64,000 nucleotides of DNA from UBA1309 sp047605645 (GTDB taxonomy: Bacteria; Bacteroidota; Bacteroidia; Bacteroidales; Dysgonomonadaceae): positions 15,520 to 79,519 of the forward strand of contig JASGFJ010000024.1 in assembly GCA_047605645.1 (NCBI GenBank), in the 5' to 3' direction. Below, one piece after another: positions 1 through 10,151 of the stretch (positions are counted from its first letter, which is position 1; the number at the start of each line of letters is the position of its first letter). The position numbers were made by a program, and so were the translations under genes. The notes beneath the pieces are model-generated. The model ran no database searches, was not told the origin of the DNA, and saw only the letters and a program-made list of their open reading frames with translations.

Positions 1-535
1 TACGCTCACGGGATATTATTTAAGGAAGTTTTTATCCAAATCCGAAACTGCATCAAGTTTTGGATCCATTCGCCACCATAACTATATAATGCGCTATGCC
101 GAAATTCTGTTGAATTATGCCGAGGCTATAAATGAGGTCAATGGGGATAAATCTGAAATCGAATCAGCCTTGATTCAAATAAGAAAACGGGCAGGAATTG
201 AAGCCGGAACAGATCAAAGATACGGTTTGCCGACTATTTACACACAAAATGAAATGCGTAAAATAATCCGCAATGAACGGCGTATTGAATTAGCCTTTGA
301 GGAGCATCGTTTCTGGGACATCAGAAGATGGAAAATTGCTGATAATGGGGATGCTGTCATGCTTAAAACTGTAAGAGGAGTGGTGATTACTCAGGCTACT
401 GACGGAACGCTTTCTTACCAATACGTTGATGTGGCATCTTCCACATTCGATTCTAAAATGTATTCGTATCCTATACCCAGAGCAGAACTACAGGGAAATA
501 GAAAATTGGAACAAAACCCTGGTTGGGATTATTAA
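1..535 (+). CDS. SusD/RagB-family outer-membrane glycan-binding protein, C-terminal part
   Basis: The reading frame is open from base 2 to the stop at 535, so the gene begins before the window. The visible part matches the conserved C-terminus of SusD-like lipoproteins: RYAEILLNYAEA, then an IRKRAGI segment, a RNERRIELAFEEHRFWDIRRW segment and the closing NPGWDY. SusD proteins cap a SusC channel and hold oligosaccharides at the cell surface. The next gene, a SusC, starts 9 bases after the stop, so the two are probably co-transcribed. A second SusD follows that SusC, so this SusD most likely pairs with a SusC lying before the window. Confidence 0.93.
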   Translation, partial: TLTGYYLRKFLSKSETASSFGSIRHHNYIMRYAEILLNYAEAINEVNGDKSEIESALIQIRKRAGIEAGTDQRYGLPTIYTQNEMRKIIRNERRIELAFEEHRFWDIRRWKIADNGDAVMLKTVRGVVITQATDGTLSYQYVDVASSTFDSKMYSYPIPRAELQGNRKLEQNPGWDY

Positions 536-544
536 TTTCATAAT

Positions 545-3500
545 ATGCGTAACATGAAAAACATAGTAATATTCATAATGTTGATGCTCCTGACTGTTGG
601 GGTGTCTGCGCAAATAACAATAAAAGGGGTTGTTACAACGACAACTCAAGAGCCATTGATCGGTGTTTCTGTAACTGAACTTGGAAATCCGACCAATAGT
701 GCAATGACCGGACTTACCGGAAGTTTCACGCTTAAGGTTCAGAACAATAAATCCAAGATAATCGTAACATATATCGGTTTCACATCACAAACAATTCCGG
801 TCTCTCCATCAATGAAGATTGTTATGGCAGAAGCGGACAATATACTCGGTGAAGTGGAGGTCGTTACCATGGGGTTTGGAACCAAAAGCAGGATTTCAAA
901 TGTAGCGGCTATTAGTCAGACTTCAGGTGCTGTCATTCGCCAAAGTCCGGCTGTAACGCTGCAGAGTGCAATGGCGGGACGTTTGCCGGGCTTATTCCAG
1001 GTTCAGGGAAGTGGCCAGCCGGGTTCTGATGGTGGTGAAGTTTTTATTCGTGGGGTTGCTACTTATGCCAATAAAGCATCTACCTCTCCTCTTATCCTGA
1101 TAGATGACGTGGAATCCAGTATGTCAACGTTTTCCGCACTTTCACCCAATGAGGTGGAATCCATCAGTGTCCTGAAAGATGCCGGAAGTACAGCTATATT
1201 TGGTGTAAAGGGAGCCAATGGGGTTATTCTGGTAACCACTCGCCGAGGAAATAAAGGGCCGGCAAAGATTACCTTCAGAGCGGATGTCGGGCTACAGCAA
1301 CCGACATATAAGAATAAGTTTCTGAATTCCTATGAAAGTTTGAAGCTATTGAAAGAGATGTACACTAACGATGAGGATTATAGTACAATCAATGCAAATG
1401 AACGCTTATTCAGCGATGAGGCACTGGAACATTTCCGGTTGGGAGACAAACCATACGAATACCCAAACGTAGATTGGTATAAATTAATGTTCAGAGATCT
1501 CTCTTTACAACAAAAATATTCCATGGATATTCAAGGTGGAACAGATAAGGTAAATTATTTTATCTCTTTAGGATATGTGGATCAGGGCGGTATTTTCAAA
1601 ACCATAGAAAAAACGGCCGGCGATTTCAATAATAATTACTATCTGAGAAGATACAATCTGCGTTCGAATTTTGATTTTAAAATAACGAAAGATTTTCTTT
1701 TGAAAATCAACGCAAATGCGATTCTTTCCGAAATAAACGAACCCAACCTGCCCACACCCGGAGAATCCGGAGACTATAGTATTTTCAGAAGAATTCTAGG
1801 AGGAAAAAATACGCCCTGGAATTTTCCGGCCTACAATCCGGATGGCAGTTTTGGCGGATACACCGGGAATACGGTCAATCCGTTGGCGTTGTTGGCTCAG
1901 GGCGGTTACAACCGGAAATTTGACAACAACGTGAATGGAAATATTACCGGTGAGTATAACTTGGATGCAATAACTAAAGGTTTGAAGACTCGGGGTGTTT
2001 TGGCATTGACAAATACATGGGGGTTTAAGAGATCGTTAACACGAAGTAATTTTCTGACTTATCAATATTATGCCGATACCAATCAATATGTGCCGATAAC
2101 TTATGGTTCATTGGATCAAATCTGGGCACTTCCTCAAATGACATCCAAATCAACGGATATCTCCCCATTCTTGAAAATAAACTCCCGTATCGATTTGATT
2201 TACAATCGGAAATTTGGAGGACACTCGTTTGGTGGTCTTGTGCTGGGCAACTGGTATACAAGCAGAACAGGAAAGGATACACCCGAAAATACAATTAGTT
2301 TATCCAGTCGTTTAAGCTACGATTACAATTCGCGTTATATCGTAGAATTGAGCGGTGCTTATAATGGTTCTGACCGTTTTGCAAAAAACAACCGTTTCGA
2401 TTTCTTTCCCGCAGTTTCTCTAGGATGGAATCTGGCGGAAGAGCCTTATCTGAAAGCAACAGCAGAGCGGTTTAGGGTGGATATGTTTAAGTTGCGTGGA
2501 TCTTATGGTGTCAGCGGTTCGGATGATATCGGCGATGTGTACGGCTACTTGGAGACTTATGAGCCCTCTTTGAATTATTTCTTTGGAGAAAATCCGAATA
2601 AAGTAAACGATATGGTTCTTAAGTCTATTGCAAATCCGAATGTGAGGTGGGAAACGGAGAAGAAGTTTAATATTGGTTTCGACATGCGGATGTTTAATAA
2701 TCGTTTAGGTGCCACTTTGGATTATTTCTATAACAAACGGGAAGATATATTAAGTACAAGAAATTCAATCGTATATTATGCTGGGTACTTACCTTCCGTT
2801 TTGCCTAAAATGAATATCGGAAAAACAACCAATCAAGGTTTCGATGGAGAAGTATTTTGGAGTGATAAAGTTAATAAATTCTCCTATAGCCTAAAAGGTA
2901 CATTCGGATATAGCAAGAATAAAATTGTAGATATGGATGAGGCTCCTTCCGAATATCTGTTAAGCATGCAGACCGGACGACCTATCGGTGCTATTTTTGG
3001 ATATATAGCAGACGGGTTCTACAATACGCAAGATGAAATTAATAATGGTGCTTATGAGGCTTTGAGAAGTGTCAAGATTGGAGATGTCAGGTATAAAGAT
3101 ATTTCCGGTCCGAATGGTGTCCCGGATGGAATTATAGATGAATATGACAGAAAAGAAATCGGAAATTCCAGACCCAATTTTAACTATGGCCTTTCAGTCG
3201 GCTTTTCATACAAAAACATTGATTTCTCTACCTTGTTTCAAGGAGCCACAGGCGCTTATTTGTCTTGTGAGCAAATGCTAAGAATTGGAAGTACGCTCGG
3301 GCGTCCAATGCCATTACATCAAAAAAGATGGACACATTATGATTCCAGTGGCAGTAAGGTAACTGATGCAGCTCAATTGGCAGAAATGAATAAAAATGCG
3401 AAGTTTCCGATCCTTTCAGATGCTAATGGACACAATCAGGCCGGTTCTACATTCTGGCTACGATCAGCCAGTTATTTGAGATGGAAAACGCTTGAAATTG

Positions 3501-3730
3501 GATACAATATTCCCAAGAATGTTTCGAAGAAAGTAGGAGTGAGTTCTATCCGGATTTATGGAAGTGGTCAAAATTTATTGACTTTTAGTGATCTAAGCGA
3601 TTATCAGGTGGATCCCGAGAGTTCTCGAGTTTCTTCAGCCGGCTCAACCACAGCCGGCAATACGATGGGTCCCATCGATACTTATCCACAACAACGAATC
3701 TATAATTTCGGATGTCAAATCGTATTTTAA
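545..3730 (+). CDS. SusC/RagA-family TonB-linked outer-membrane transporter
   Basis: This 1061-residue protein has the usual SusC length and order. A signal peptide ends near VSAQ (about residue 23). A CarboxypepD_reg-like beta-sandwich covers roughly residues 24-105. A TonB plug with the LQSAMAGRLPGL, VFIRGVAT, ILIDDVE and VESISVLKDAGSTAIFG elements covers about 110-235. The rest is beta-barrel and ends in an aromatic-rich strand (YNFGCQIVF). It imports oligosaccharides using energy from TonB/ExbBD. Its stop lies 11 bases before the preferred start of the next SusD, giving a standard susC-susD unit. An ATG three codons downstream (554) is an alternative start. The substrate cannot be read from the protein; neighbouring enzymes suggest a glycosaminoglycan or glycoprotein glycan. 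Confidence 0.95.
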   Translation: MRNMKNIVIFIMLMLLTVGVSAQITIKGVVTTTTQEPLIGVSVTELGNPTNSAMTGLTGSFTLKVQNNKSKIIVTYIGFTSQTIPVSPSMKIVMAEADNILGEVEVVTMGFGTKSRISNVAAISQTSGAVIRQSPAVTLQSAMAGRLPGLFQVQGSGQPGSDGGEVFIRGVATYANKASTSPLILIDDVESSMSTFSALSPNEVESISVLKDAGSTAIFGVKGANGVILVTTRRGNKGPAKITFRADVGLQQPTYKNKFLNSYESLKLLKEMYTNDEDYSTINANERLFSDEALEHFRLGDKPYEYPNVDWYKLMFRDLSLQQKYSMDIQGGTDKVNYFISLGYVDQGGIFKTIEKTAGDFNNNYYLRRYNLRSNFDFKITKDFLLKINANAILSEINEPNLPTPGESGDYSIFRRILGGKNTPWNFPAYNPDGSFGGYTGNTVNPLALLAQGGYNRKFDNNVNGNITGEYNLDAITKGLKTRGVLALTNTWGFKRSLTRSNFLTYQYYADTNQYVPITYGSLDQIWALPQMTSKSTDISPFLKINSRIDLIYNRKFGGHSFGGLVLGNWYTSRTGKDTPENTISLSSRLSYDYNSRYIVELSGAYNGSDRFAKNNRFDFFPAVSLGWNLAEEPYLKATAERFRVDMFKLRGSYGVSGSDDIGDVYGYLETYEPSLNYFFGENPNKVNDMVLKSIANPNVRWETEKKFNIGFDMRMFNNRLGATLDYFYNKREDILSTRNSIVYYAGYLPSVLPKMNIGKTTNQGFDGEVFWSDKVNKFSYSLKGTFGYSKNKIVDMDEAPSEYLLSMQTGRPIGAIFGYIADGFYNTQDEINNGAYEALRSVKIGDVRYKDISGPNGVPDGIIDEYDRKEIGNSRPNFNYGLSVGFSYKNIDFSTLFQGATGAYLSCEQMLRIGSTLGRPMPLHQKRWTHYDSSGSKVTDAAQLAEMNKNAKFPILSDANGHNQAGSTFWLRSASYLRWKTLEIGYNIPKNVSKKVGVSSIRIYGSGQNLLTFSDLSDYQVDPESSRVSSAGSTTAGNTMGPIDTYPQQRIYNFGCQIVF

Positions 3731-3741
3731 AAGGAAAGAAT

Positions 3742-5517
3742 ATGAAAAAGATAATATATTTTATAGGAATTGTGTTCCTGACTTTTGCTTGTAAGGAAAC
3801 ATCAGAAGGGTTTCTGGATGCAGTAGGGCAAACGGCTCCCGATGTAGAAGGAGTGTTCGCTGACAGTCTTTACACGGTTCAGTTTCATACAGCTTTGTAT
3901 CAGCAGTTGGGACGATGTGTGTCGGCACCGCATAGCGCTTCCAGTATGATCCAGGATTTTAAAGATTGCGAACAGGCAACCGATAACAGCCGCCATGCCT
4001 ATTTTAATAAATCGGAATATACCTCAGCTTATGCAAAAGGGGATTTTACTCAAAATGGAATAAATGCCAATTTTAAACATTTCCTTACTACCTGGCAGGA
4101 AATGTACCAAAGTATTCAACGCTGCAATACCTTTCTGAAATACTACCAAAAGGCGCCCTTATCCGATGCAAAAAAGGAAAGTTTAGCCGGAGAAGCTCGC
4201 TTCTTGAGAGCATTCTACTATTTTCATTTGCTGCGGAACTATGGCGGAATTCCTTTATTGGGTGATAAAATCTTAGATCCATTTATAAATGAATATATTC
4301 CAAGAGGAACCTTCGAAGATTGTGTTCATTATATTGGCGATGAACTCAAAGAGGCCGTTAATTTCCTTCCTGCCGAACAAAATGGAATCGATTATGGACG
4401 CCCTACAAAGGGCAGTGCTTTAGGTATTCTGGCTAAACTCTATCAGTTGGCGGCCAGCCCATTGCACAACGGAGGCAATGTCGGAACCGGAGATAACCGT
4501 CCTTTGGTAGGCTATGAAGATTATCAGGAATCGCGTTGGCAGAAGGTCGTGGATGCCTGTGAACAATTGATTGCCTTGAATCAGTATGAATTAGTTGAGG
4601 ACAATGCAACCAGAGCAGGATATGGATTTTATCTCGCCACCACAAAACGAGTCTCAAAAGAACGAATCTGGTTCTGGTTGACTACAAATGCTTATACCTA
4701 TCCCAATAAACACCTTCTGCCTCCTACACGTGGAGGAAGTACAAGAGCCTATCCTTATCATGAATTGACGGAAGCTTTCCCTATGATTGACGGAAAGTCA
4801 ATTTCGGAAAGTCCGTTGTATAATCAGGATAGTCCTTATGACAATCGCGATCCTCGTTTTGGATATACTATTCTTTATAATGGTTCTACCTGGATTAAAA
4901 CGTTGAATGGGACAAAAGAACCGGTCTATACTTACCTGCAGACATCGACTGATAAAAATCAGGATGCTGTTTATGTGGGAACTCCAACAGGGTATTTCTT
5001 TAGAAAGAGTTGCAAAGAAGAATATTTGGGAGGAACTACAAATTCTGAGGCCAACGGACAAAGCTTTATCCGGTATGCAGACATCTTATTGACTTATGCC
5101 GAAGCACTGACGGAGCTGAATGTGAATGCAAACCGTACAATTATTGAAGAGCAACTGTTTAAAGTTCGGAAAAGAGCAGGTATTCAACCTGGCGATGATA
5201 ACCGCTATGGTGTCGCTGAGAATCTCAATAAGGATAAAATGATTGAACTTATCCTGAATGAAAGGCGAATCGAATTTGTAAATGAATGCGGAAACTGGTT
5301 TTATGATTTGAAACGTCGCAAACTATTTGAAAAACTGAATGGACAATGGACCAGTGCAGCTGTCTGGACTAAATCAGGAGATAATATCTATACTTGGTCT
5401 GTACAACCCATTGAACAACATTTCTTTGATACTCCAAGGATGTATTTTAACGCGATACCTCAAAAAGAGATTAATTCTTCGGCGAATACCCTGATTCAAA
5501 ATCCGGGCTGGAAATAA
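3742..5517 (+). CDS. SusD/RagB-family glycan-binding lipoprotein
   Basis: I chose the ATG at 3742 because it gives a clean lipoprotein signal, MKKIIYFIGIVFLTFAC, with lipidated Cys17. The frame also opens at 3712 inside the preceding susC, but that would add ten charged residues before the signal. The 591-residue product has the RagB/SusD signatures: an EARFLRAFYYFHLLRNYGGIPL helix near residue 155, RYADILLTYAEAL, VRKRAGI, LNERRIEF and a final NPGW. It is expected to sit on the outer membrane with the SusC encoded just upstream and to capture glycan fragments. The following lipoprotein gene lies in the same run. Confidence 0.94.
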   Translation: MKKIIYFIGIVFLTFACKETSEGFLDAVGQTAPDVEGVFADSLYTVQFHTALYQQLGRCVSAPHSASSMIQDFKDCEQATDNSRHAYFNKSEYTSAYAKGDFTQNGINANFKHFLTTWQEMYQSIQRCNTFLKYYQKAPLSDAKKESLAGEARFLRAFYYFHLLRNYGGIPLLGDKILDPFINEYIPRGTFEDCVHYIGDELKEAVNFLPAEQNGIDYGRPTKGSALGILAKLYQLAASPLHNGGNVGTGDNRPLVGYEDYQESRWQKVVDACEQLIALNQYELVEDNATRAGYGFYLATTKRVSKERIWFWLTTNAYTYPNKHLLPPTRGGSTRAYPYHELTEAFPMIDGKSISESPLYNQDSPYDNRDPRFGYTILYNGSTWIKTLNGTKEPVYTYLQTSTDKNQDAVYVGTPTGYFFRKSCKEEYLGGTTNSEANGQSFIRYADILLTYAEALTELNVNANRTIIEEQLFKVRKRAGIQPGDDNRYGVAENLNKDKMIELILNERRIEFVNECGNWFYDLKRRKLFEKLNGQWTSAAVWTKSGDNIYTWSVQPIEQHFFDTPRMYFNAIPQKEINSSANTLIQNPGWK

Positions 5518-5534
5518 TTTAAATGGAAATAGTG

Positions 5535-7010
5535 ATGAAAAGAATATATAATATTTTATGTGTGGTATGGGTCATATCTGTGAGTGCTATCATATTGAGC
5601 AGTTGTAATGACTACGATCTGAAAGTTGATAACTCATTTTATGACAATGTGAAAATTGCTGTTGAAGGAACCAAGAATGATACATTGTATATGAATCTTG
5701 TTAATCAACAGCAGATTACCCTTGAAGTAGATCCGGAAGATCTGGTATTTGACATGCGGGCATTCACGTATACTTTGTCTGATACTACAGTTGTCAAAAT
5801 AGATGCATCCGGAAATATTGTCCCTCTAAAAGTAGGAACAACAGAATTGACCCTCGTATTTCGTGCCAACAACAAATTGAGAACTTCTTGTAAAATAGAT
5901 ATCTGGCGAGATCTTGTTTATATTACACGTGTTATTGCACCGGATATCTCTATTAAGCTTACCGGAGGAGATTATGATCTTAAATCGAATGTGACTGTTG
6001 TTCCTTCCAATGCCGATAATCAGGTCCTTGCTTATGAATCTTTGACTCCGGGTATTCTGTCTGTCGATGCCAATGGTATTATTACTCCTCTGGCGGAAGG
6101 GCAGGGACAAGTGAAAATAACATCAACGGATGGAACGAATATTTCAGCTGTATGTAATGTCAATGTGGTACCGTCGGTCAAAGTGGCTGAGGTACAGATT
6201 CCTGCAAAATTGGATGGTGCTACGATGGGAGTTGGTCAAATTATCGATTTACCAAGTGTTGTTACTGTATTGCCTGCAAATGCAGATGAATTGACCTTAA
6301 CTTATTCCGTTATTTCCGGTTCGAATGTGGTGTCTGTCGATACCAACGGAAAATTGACCGCACTAGCTGTCGGAACAGCAACAGTGCACATGGAAACAAA
6401 AGATGGAACAGGTATAGCTCATGATGTGAATCTGGTAGTGACAAACACAACTCTTTTCCAACGCGCTACCTGGGGAATTTCCACTATCACCGATACGAAT
6501 TATGGAAATGCAACAGATGGTGCGACGGGGCTTCCTGAACATCTAATCGATAGCTCAACCACGACTTATCTGGCATTAGTGAAACCGGGTAAATCCTATG
6601 GTGCGGTGGGCATGCAGTCTAAGACGTTCCTTCCTGCATTTGTCATTGATATGAAGTATCCGCAAACATTTAATTATTTCACATGGCAACACCGAAGCAG
6701 TAACAATGCGAATTATTTGCGTGTATTTGCGGTAAATGTATATGGTAGCAATGATAATGAAAATTATACACAGCTAAATCTCGGAGGATATATTTGGATC
6801 CCGAATACAGCAGGCTATGTTGGATCTTCCTCCAAAAAGGATGAAGAAACATATAATCTGGAACTTCCTCAATCTACTTATCGCTATGTGAAAGTTGAAT
6901 TGGCTGTCTGGAGTGATGTTTATAACAGTACGAATCCGGATTATCCGGGTACCGGTGCGACGACCGGTTCGACCATGCAAATGGCTGAATTCGGATTAGG
7001 AAATAAATAA
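5535..7010 (+). CDS. Surface lipoprotein with three Big_2-like domains and a discoidin (F5/8C-like) module
   Basis: The ATG at 5535 gives a lipoprotein signal ending in ILSSC (Cys24); an ATG at 5523 adds only four residues. The mature protein has about three Ig-like Big_2-type repeats (roughly residues 40-305), each with a VDxxGxxxxLxxGxxxVxxxxxDGT pattern. A C-terminal discoidin/F5-8C-like domain (about 309-491) contains HLIDSSTTTYLALVKPGKSYG and FVIDMKYPQTFNYFTWQHR. Being third after susC-susD, it occupies the usual place of a surface glycan-binding protein (SusE/F-like). The discoidin module resembles those in the next three secreted proteins, so all may bind the same ligand. A strong terminator follows. 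Ligand identity is inference. Confidence 0.85.
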   Translation: MKRIYNILCVVWVISVSAIILSSCNDYDLKVDNSFYDNVKIAVEGTKNDTLYMNLVNQQQITLEVDPEDLVFDMRAFTYTLSDTTVVKIDASGNIVPLKVGTTELTLVFRANNKLRTSCKIDIWRDLVYITRVIAPDISIKLTGGDYDLKSNVTVVPSNADNQVLAYESLTPGILSVDANGIITPLAEGQGQVKITSTDGTNISAVCNVNVVPSVKVAEVQIPAKLDGATMGVGQIIDLPSVVTVLPANADELTLTYSVISGSNVVSVDTNGKLTALAVGTATVHMETKDGTGIAHDVNLVVTNTTLFQRATWGISTITDTNYGNATDGATGLPEHLIDSSTTTYLALVKPGKSYGAVGMQSKTFLPAFVIDMKYPQTFNYFTWQHRSSNNANYLRVFAVNVYGSNDNENYTQLNLGGYIWIPNTAGYVGSSSKKDEETYNLELPQSTYRYVKVELAVWSDVYNSTNPDYPGTGATTGSTMQMAEFGLGNK

Positions 7011-7037
7011 ATTCTCCTTCTTCTCTAGATTAGATAA

Positions 7038-7068
7038 AGACTACGGGGTGGTTAAATACCCGTAGTCT
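7038..7068 (+). terminator. Rho-independent terminator after the SusCD-lipoprotein operon
   Basis: A perfect 10-bp stem (AGACTACGGG at 7038-7047, CCCGTAGTCT at 7059-7068) encloses an 11-base loop and is followed by a T-rich stretch. It lies 28 bases after the lipoprotein stop, which suggests the M60 peptidase gene has its own promoter. Confidence 0.8.
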
Positions 7069-7120
7069 TGTTTGACAGTTTAGAACTATAACCCTTTTAT
7101 TCAATCAAAAACAAAACACA

Positions 7121-9574
7121 ATGAAAAAACTTTTACTCCTTTTTTTCCTGATCGGAGTTGTCGCAAAAGCACAAATTACAACTCCTTATCCCAATACGAT
7201 TGTCTTAAAACAGATTAACGGAGCTGAAAAAGAACGCCTTCGTCTCTGCCAGGGACATAAGAAATACGACAGGCAACCCACCGGATTCTATGTAGAGGCA
7301 GGCAAAAAACTAAAAGTGAATGTCGAAATACAAACCCCTGCAGACAACAATACAATGCCGATACTGATTGTAGGAACTATGGGATTTAATGTAGACAACA
7401 GAAATACCGGGACACAGTATACTTTAACAAGCGGAACAAATGAAATTACCCCGACCGTTTCGGGCTTGATTTGGCTGAGTTTTACGACAAATGCCGCCGC
7501 TGAACCGAAAGGAGTTGCCCGGATCACATTTGCTGATGACAGTGAACAGGTTCGTGCTCCCATGTATGTGTATGGAGTTACCACTGACAGCGAAATGAAT
7601 ACAATGTTGGATACTTATAAGACTCCGGATGTGCTCTTTTACTCTGATTACGCAGTGGTGGTCGCAACAAGAGAAGCGGCGAGAACATACTACGGGGTGA
7701 AGAGAGAAGAGTGGTTGAATGCTATTCATACCCTTTTGGCGCTCGAAGATAAGGTCAGCGGGCTGAACAACAACGATGAAAATCCGTTGCACCATCGCCT
7801 TAAATCCGGTGAAATAAGGCACTTGCTGGTGCAGAATAGCTCTGCGAGTCCTCATGCTAATTCTGCCGGATACACCGGCTATCCCAGTGGAAGTATCTCA
7901 CGATACCTGACCACTTTGGGGACCTCCTCCAACAACAGTTGGATGCTCGGACACGAACTGGGGCATCAACATCAGCAACCGGCATGGACAATTAATCAGG
8001 CAGGCGAATCCACCGTTAATATCTATTCATACGTGGTGGAACGCCATTTTGCGGGTCAATCATACAACCGGACTTCTGCAGAGCGCTGGCAGACCGCGCA
8101 GAATACTTATTTGAAATATCCGTTGACCAAGCGAATATACGATATGAATGATGATACCTTACAAGCCCTGGTCGGGTTTAACCGGGACGAGTTACGCTTT
8201 ATGCCGTGGGAACAGTTACTGCTTCTCTTCGGGGATCAGTTCTATATCAACTTACATCGCGTGACACGTGAAGAAAAAGTGACAGGAGGCGAACCGGAGG
8301 AAAAACGGGCATATCTGATCTGGAAAGCATCGCAGGTGTCCGGATACGACCTGACGGAATTCTTCAATCAATGGGGAATCAGAGTCTCCGACGAACCATT
8401 GAAAGCTGACCTTCGCGCCCGGATAGCCAATGCTTTGGCTAAAGGAACGATTGTTCCCTTGCCTTACGATGTGGAAACCTGTTTGAAAATTACCGGACAA
8501 AACCGACCCGCTTGGGCTCCGCTGCCCTTGAAAGGGATTACAACCTCCGCTCCTGAGAATACATCTGTTTTTCTGGATCGTTCCCATTGGAAGATTGCTG
8601 CCAGCTATCAGGGGATTTCCGATAATGCCGTAGGAGGTACTGCCCCGGAGTTTATGATTGATGGAAACTCCGCGACCAGCTTTGTCTTTGTGAAACCCGG
8701 AAAAACATACGGCGGACTGACGGTGGATGAAAATGATGTCCCGTCTTTTACTGTCGATATGAAAACTCCTCATTCATTTAATTGTGTCAGTTATACCCAT
8801 CGGACAGGAAATAAAACGGAATGGTTAAGAACCCGGCAACTCTCTGTTTACGGATCCAACGACAGTATCTCTTTTACTCCGTTGCTAGAACATTACGCGG
8901 TAGATTATACGAAAAATGCCAATGAATTACTTCTGAGTTTCAATGAAGCGACATACCGTTATGTACAGGTCGTTATTGAAGACTGGAACAAGGAAAGTGG
9001 TTCTACAATCCAGGTACAGGAATTTAATGTTGGAACCTATATTCCTGCAGAAATACTGCCCGATCCTCAACCGTTGAAATTCAATGTGGACGTGAAAGTT
9101 TCCGCTGACATTGTTTCCAGCCAGGAAGGGAAAAATTCGGTGAATGAAGATCACGATTTCACCATTGGCTTCTCAATGGTGCAGTCCGATTTGGAGCCTG
9201 TTGTGGTGGTGGAAGGAGACACAATCTCTCCGGCAAAAAATAACGATGGAACGTATAGCTTCACGGTGAAAGCGGTGAATCATCTGCAAGTAACTATCTC
9301 CGCAAAATCTTCCTCGGGAATAAAAGAACAGATGGATAGGGCACAACTAAGAATATATCCGAATCCCATAAAGGTCGGTCAGGCTTTTTATCTCAAATCG
9401 GAGCAACCTTTGGTAAAAGCGGAAATCTCCGTATTCGATATGGTGGGACAAAAAATAACCGGGAATACATTCTCGGGGAATTCTTGGGAGTATGTGTTGA
9501 ATACTCCAGGCGTTTATCTGCTGCGATTGATTCATGATCAAGCGCTGTATACCACTAAATTGATAGTCGAATAG
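7121..9574 (+). CDS. Secreted M60-family (enhancin-like) zinc metallopeptidase with discoidin module and T9SS tail
   Basis: A signal peptide (residues 1-18, ending AKAQ) precedes an M60 N-terminal domain and catalytic domain (about 19-445). The zinc site HELGH is at residues 278-282, with Glu296 thirteen residues further on, matching the M60 pattern HExxHx(8,28)E. A discoidin module follows at about 484-645, then a small beta domain (about 655-735) and a type A T9SS sorting tail (about 738-817: IYPNP, VFDMVGQ, GVYLLRL, TKLIVE). M60 enzymes cleave mucin-like, O-glycosylated proteins, so this is probably a cell-surface or secreted glycoprotein or proteoglycan protease. Similar discoidin modules occur in the neighbouring genes. 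The exact substrate is inferred. Confidence 0.9.
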   Translation: MKKLLLLFFLIGVVAKAQITTPYPNTIVLKQINGAEKERLRLCQGHKKYDRQPTGFYVEAGKKLKVNVEIQTPADNNTMPILIVGTMGFNVDNRNTGTQYTLTSGTNEITPTVSGLIWLSFTTNAAAEPKGVARITFADDSEQVRAPMYVYGVTTDSEMNTMLDTYKTPDVLFYSDYAVVVATREAARTYYGVKREEWLNAIHTLLALEDKVSGLNNNDENPLHHRLKSGEIRHLLVQNSSASPHANSAGYTGYPSGSISRYLTTLGTSSNNSWMLGHELGHQHQQPAWTINQAGESTVNIYSYVVERHFAGQSYNRTSAERWQTAQNTYLKYPLTKRIYDMNDDTLQALVGFNRDELRFMPWEQLLLLFGDQFYINLHRVTREEKVTGGEPEEKRAYLIWKASQVSGYDLTEFFNQWGIRVSDEPLKADLRARIANALAKGTIVPLPYDVETCLKITGQNRPAWAPLPLKGITTSAPENTSVFLDRSHWKIAASYQGISDNAVGGTAPEFMIDGNSATSFVFVKPGKTYGGLTVDENDVPSFTVDMKTPHSFNCVSYTHRTGNKTEWLRTRQLSVYGSNDSISFTPLLEHYAVDYTKNANELLLSFNEATYRYVQVVIEDWNKESGSTIQVQEFNVGTYIPAEILPDPQPLKFNVDVKVSADIVSSQEGKNSVNEDHDFTIGFSMVQSDLEPVVVVEGDTISPAKNNDGTYSFTVKAVNHLQVTISAKSSSGIKEQMDRAQLRIYPNPIKVGQAFYLKSEQPLVKAEISVFDMVGQKITGNTFSGNSWEYVLNTPGVYLLRLIHDQALYTTKLIVE

Positions 9575-10151
9575 GCCATTGCTTTTTCTACGGCTTGATT
9601 TAGACTGTCAGGAGGCATCGAACTTACTTGATTTCTTAATCATTGTTGTGGTTGATGAAATAAAAAATTAGGCTTCATCTCATCTGGTTTCCTGATTTTA
9701 CATCCTTTTCTTTCGGCGATGATAGCTCTCAACCTGCTTTGACTCGCAGGAGGGCAATCGCCGGAAGATAATGGAAAAGCTTTGGATTCCTTTATTCCGA
9801 ATCGGCGACCTTGCTCACTGTTGAGAAAGGCGGAGTATTCCGGTTCCGGCTATTGAATTAAATTTTAGAACAGGACGCAGAAAAGAAGATAATGCTTGCT
9901 TATCTGATGCTTGAATGTGTTCTTCTTCGGTCATGCCGGAAGACAACCGGCCGGTTGCTCTAAGGCATAAGTAGCCTGAGAACAAGAACGAAATTTCGGA
10001 TTTGGGGTTGCCCGCTATTTGTCTGACTTGCTTTAGCCCGAGTAGGTAATACTCTTTGATTGAATAACTAAATTGATAATCGGGGATTGATGCCCTGATA
10101 TTATCCATTTCTAACGAACCGAAAAGAATGTTTAATTAAAATCTTATTATT
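9575..10151. other. 577-base gap with a long minus-strand frame; possible dispersed element
   Basis: No plus-strand gene is convincing here. A 97-codon minus-strand frame (10108 to 9815, ATG start) has the look of real protein: it includes PDYQFSYSIKEYYLLGLKQ, QIAGNPKSEISFLF and RLSSGMTEEEHIQASDKQA. It has no signal peptide and no domain I recognise. The base composition differs from the short AT-rich spacers elsewhere in this cluster. It could be a small gene, a gene remnant or part of a dispersed repeat. I do not commit to a CDS. Confidence 0.3.
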
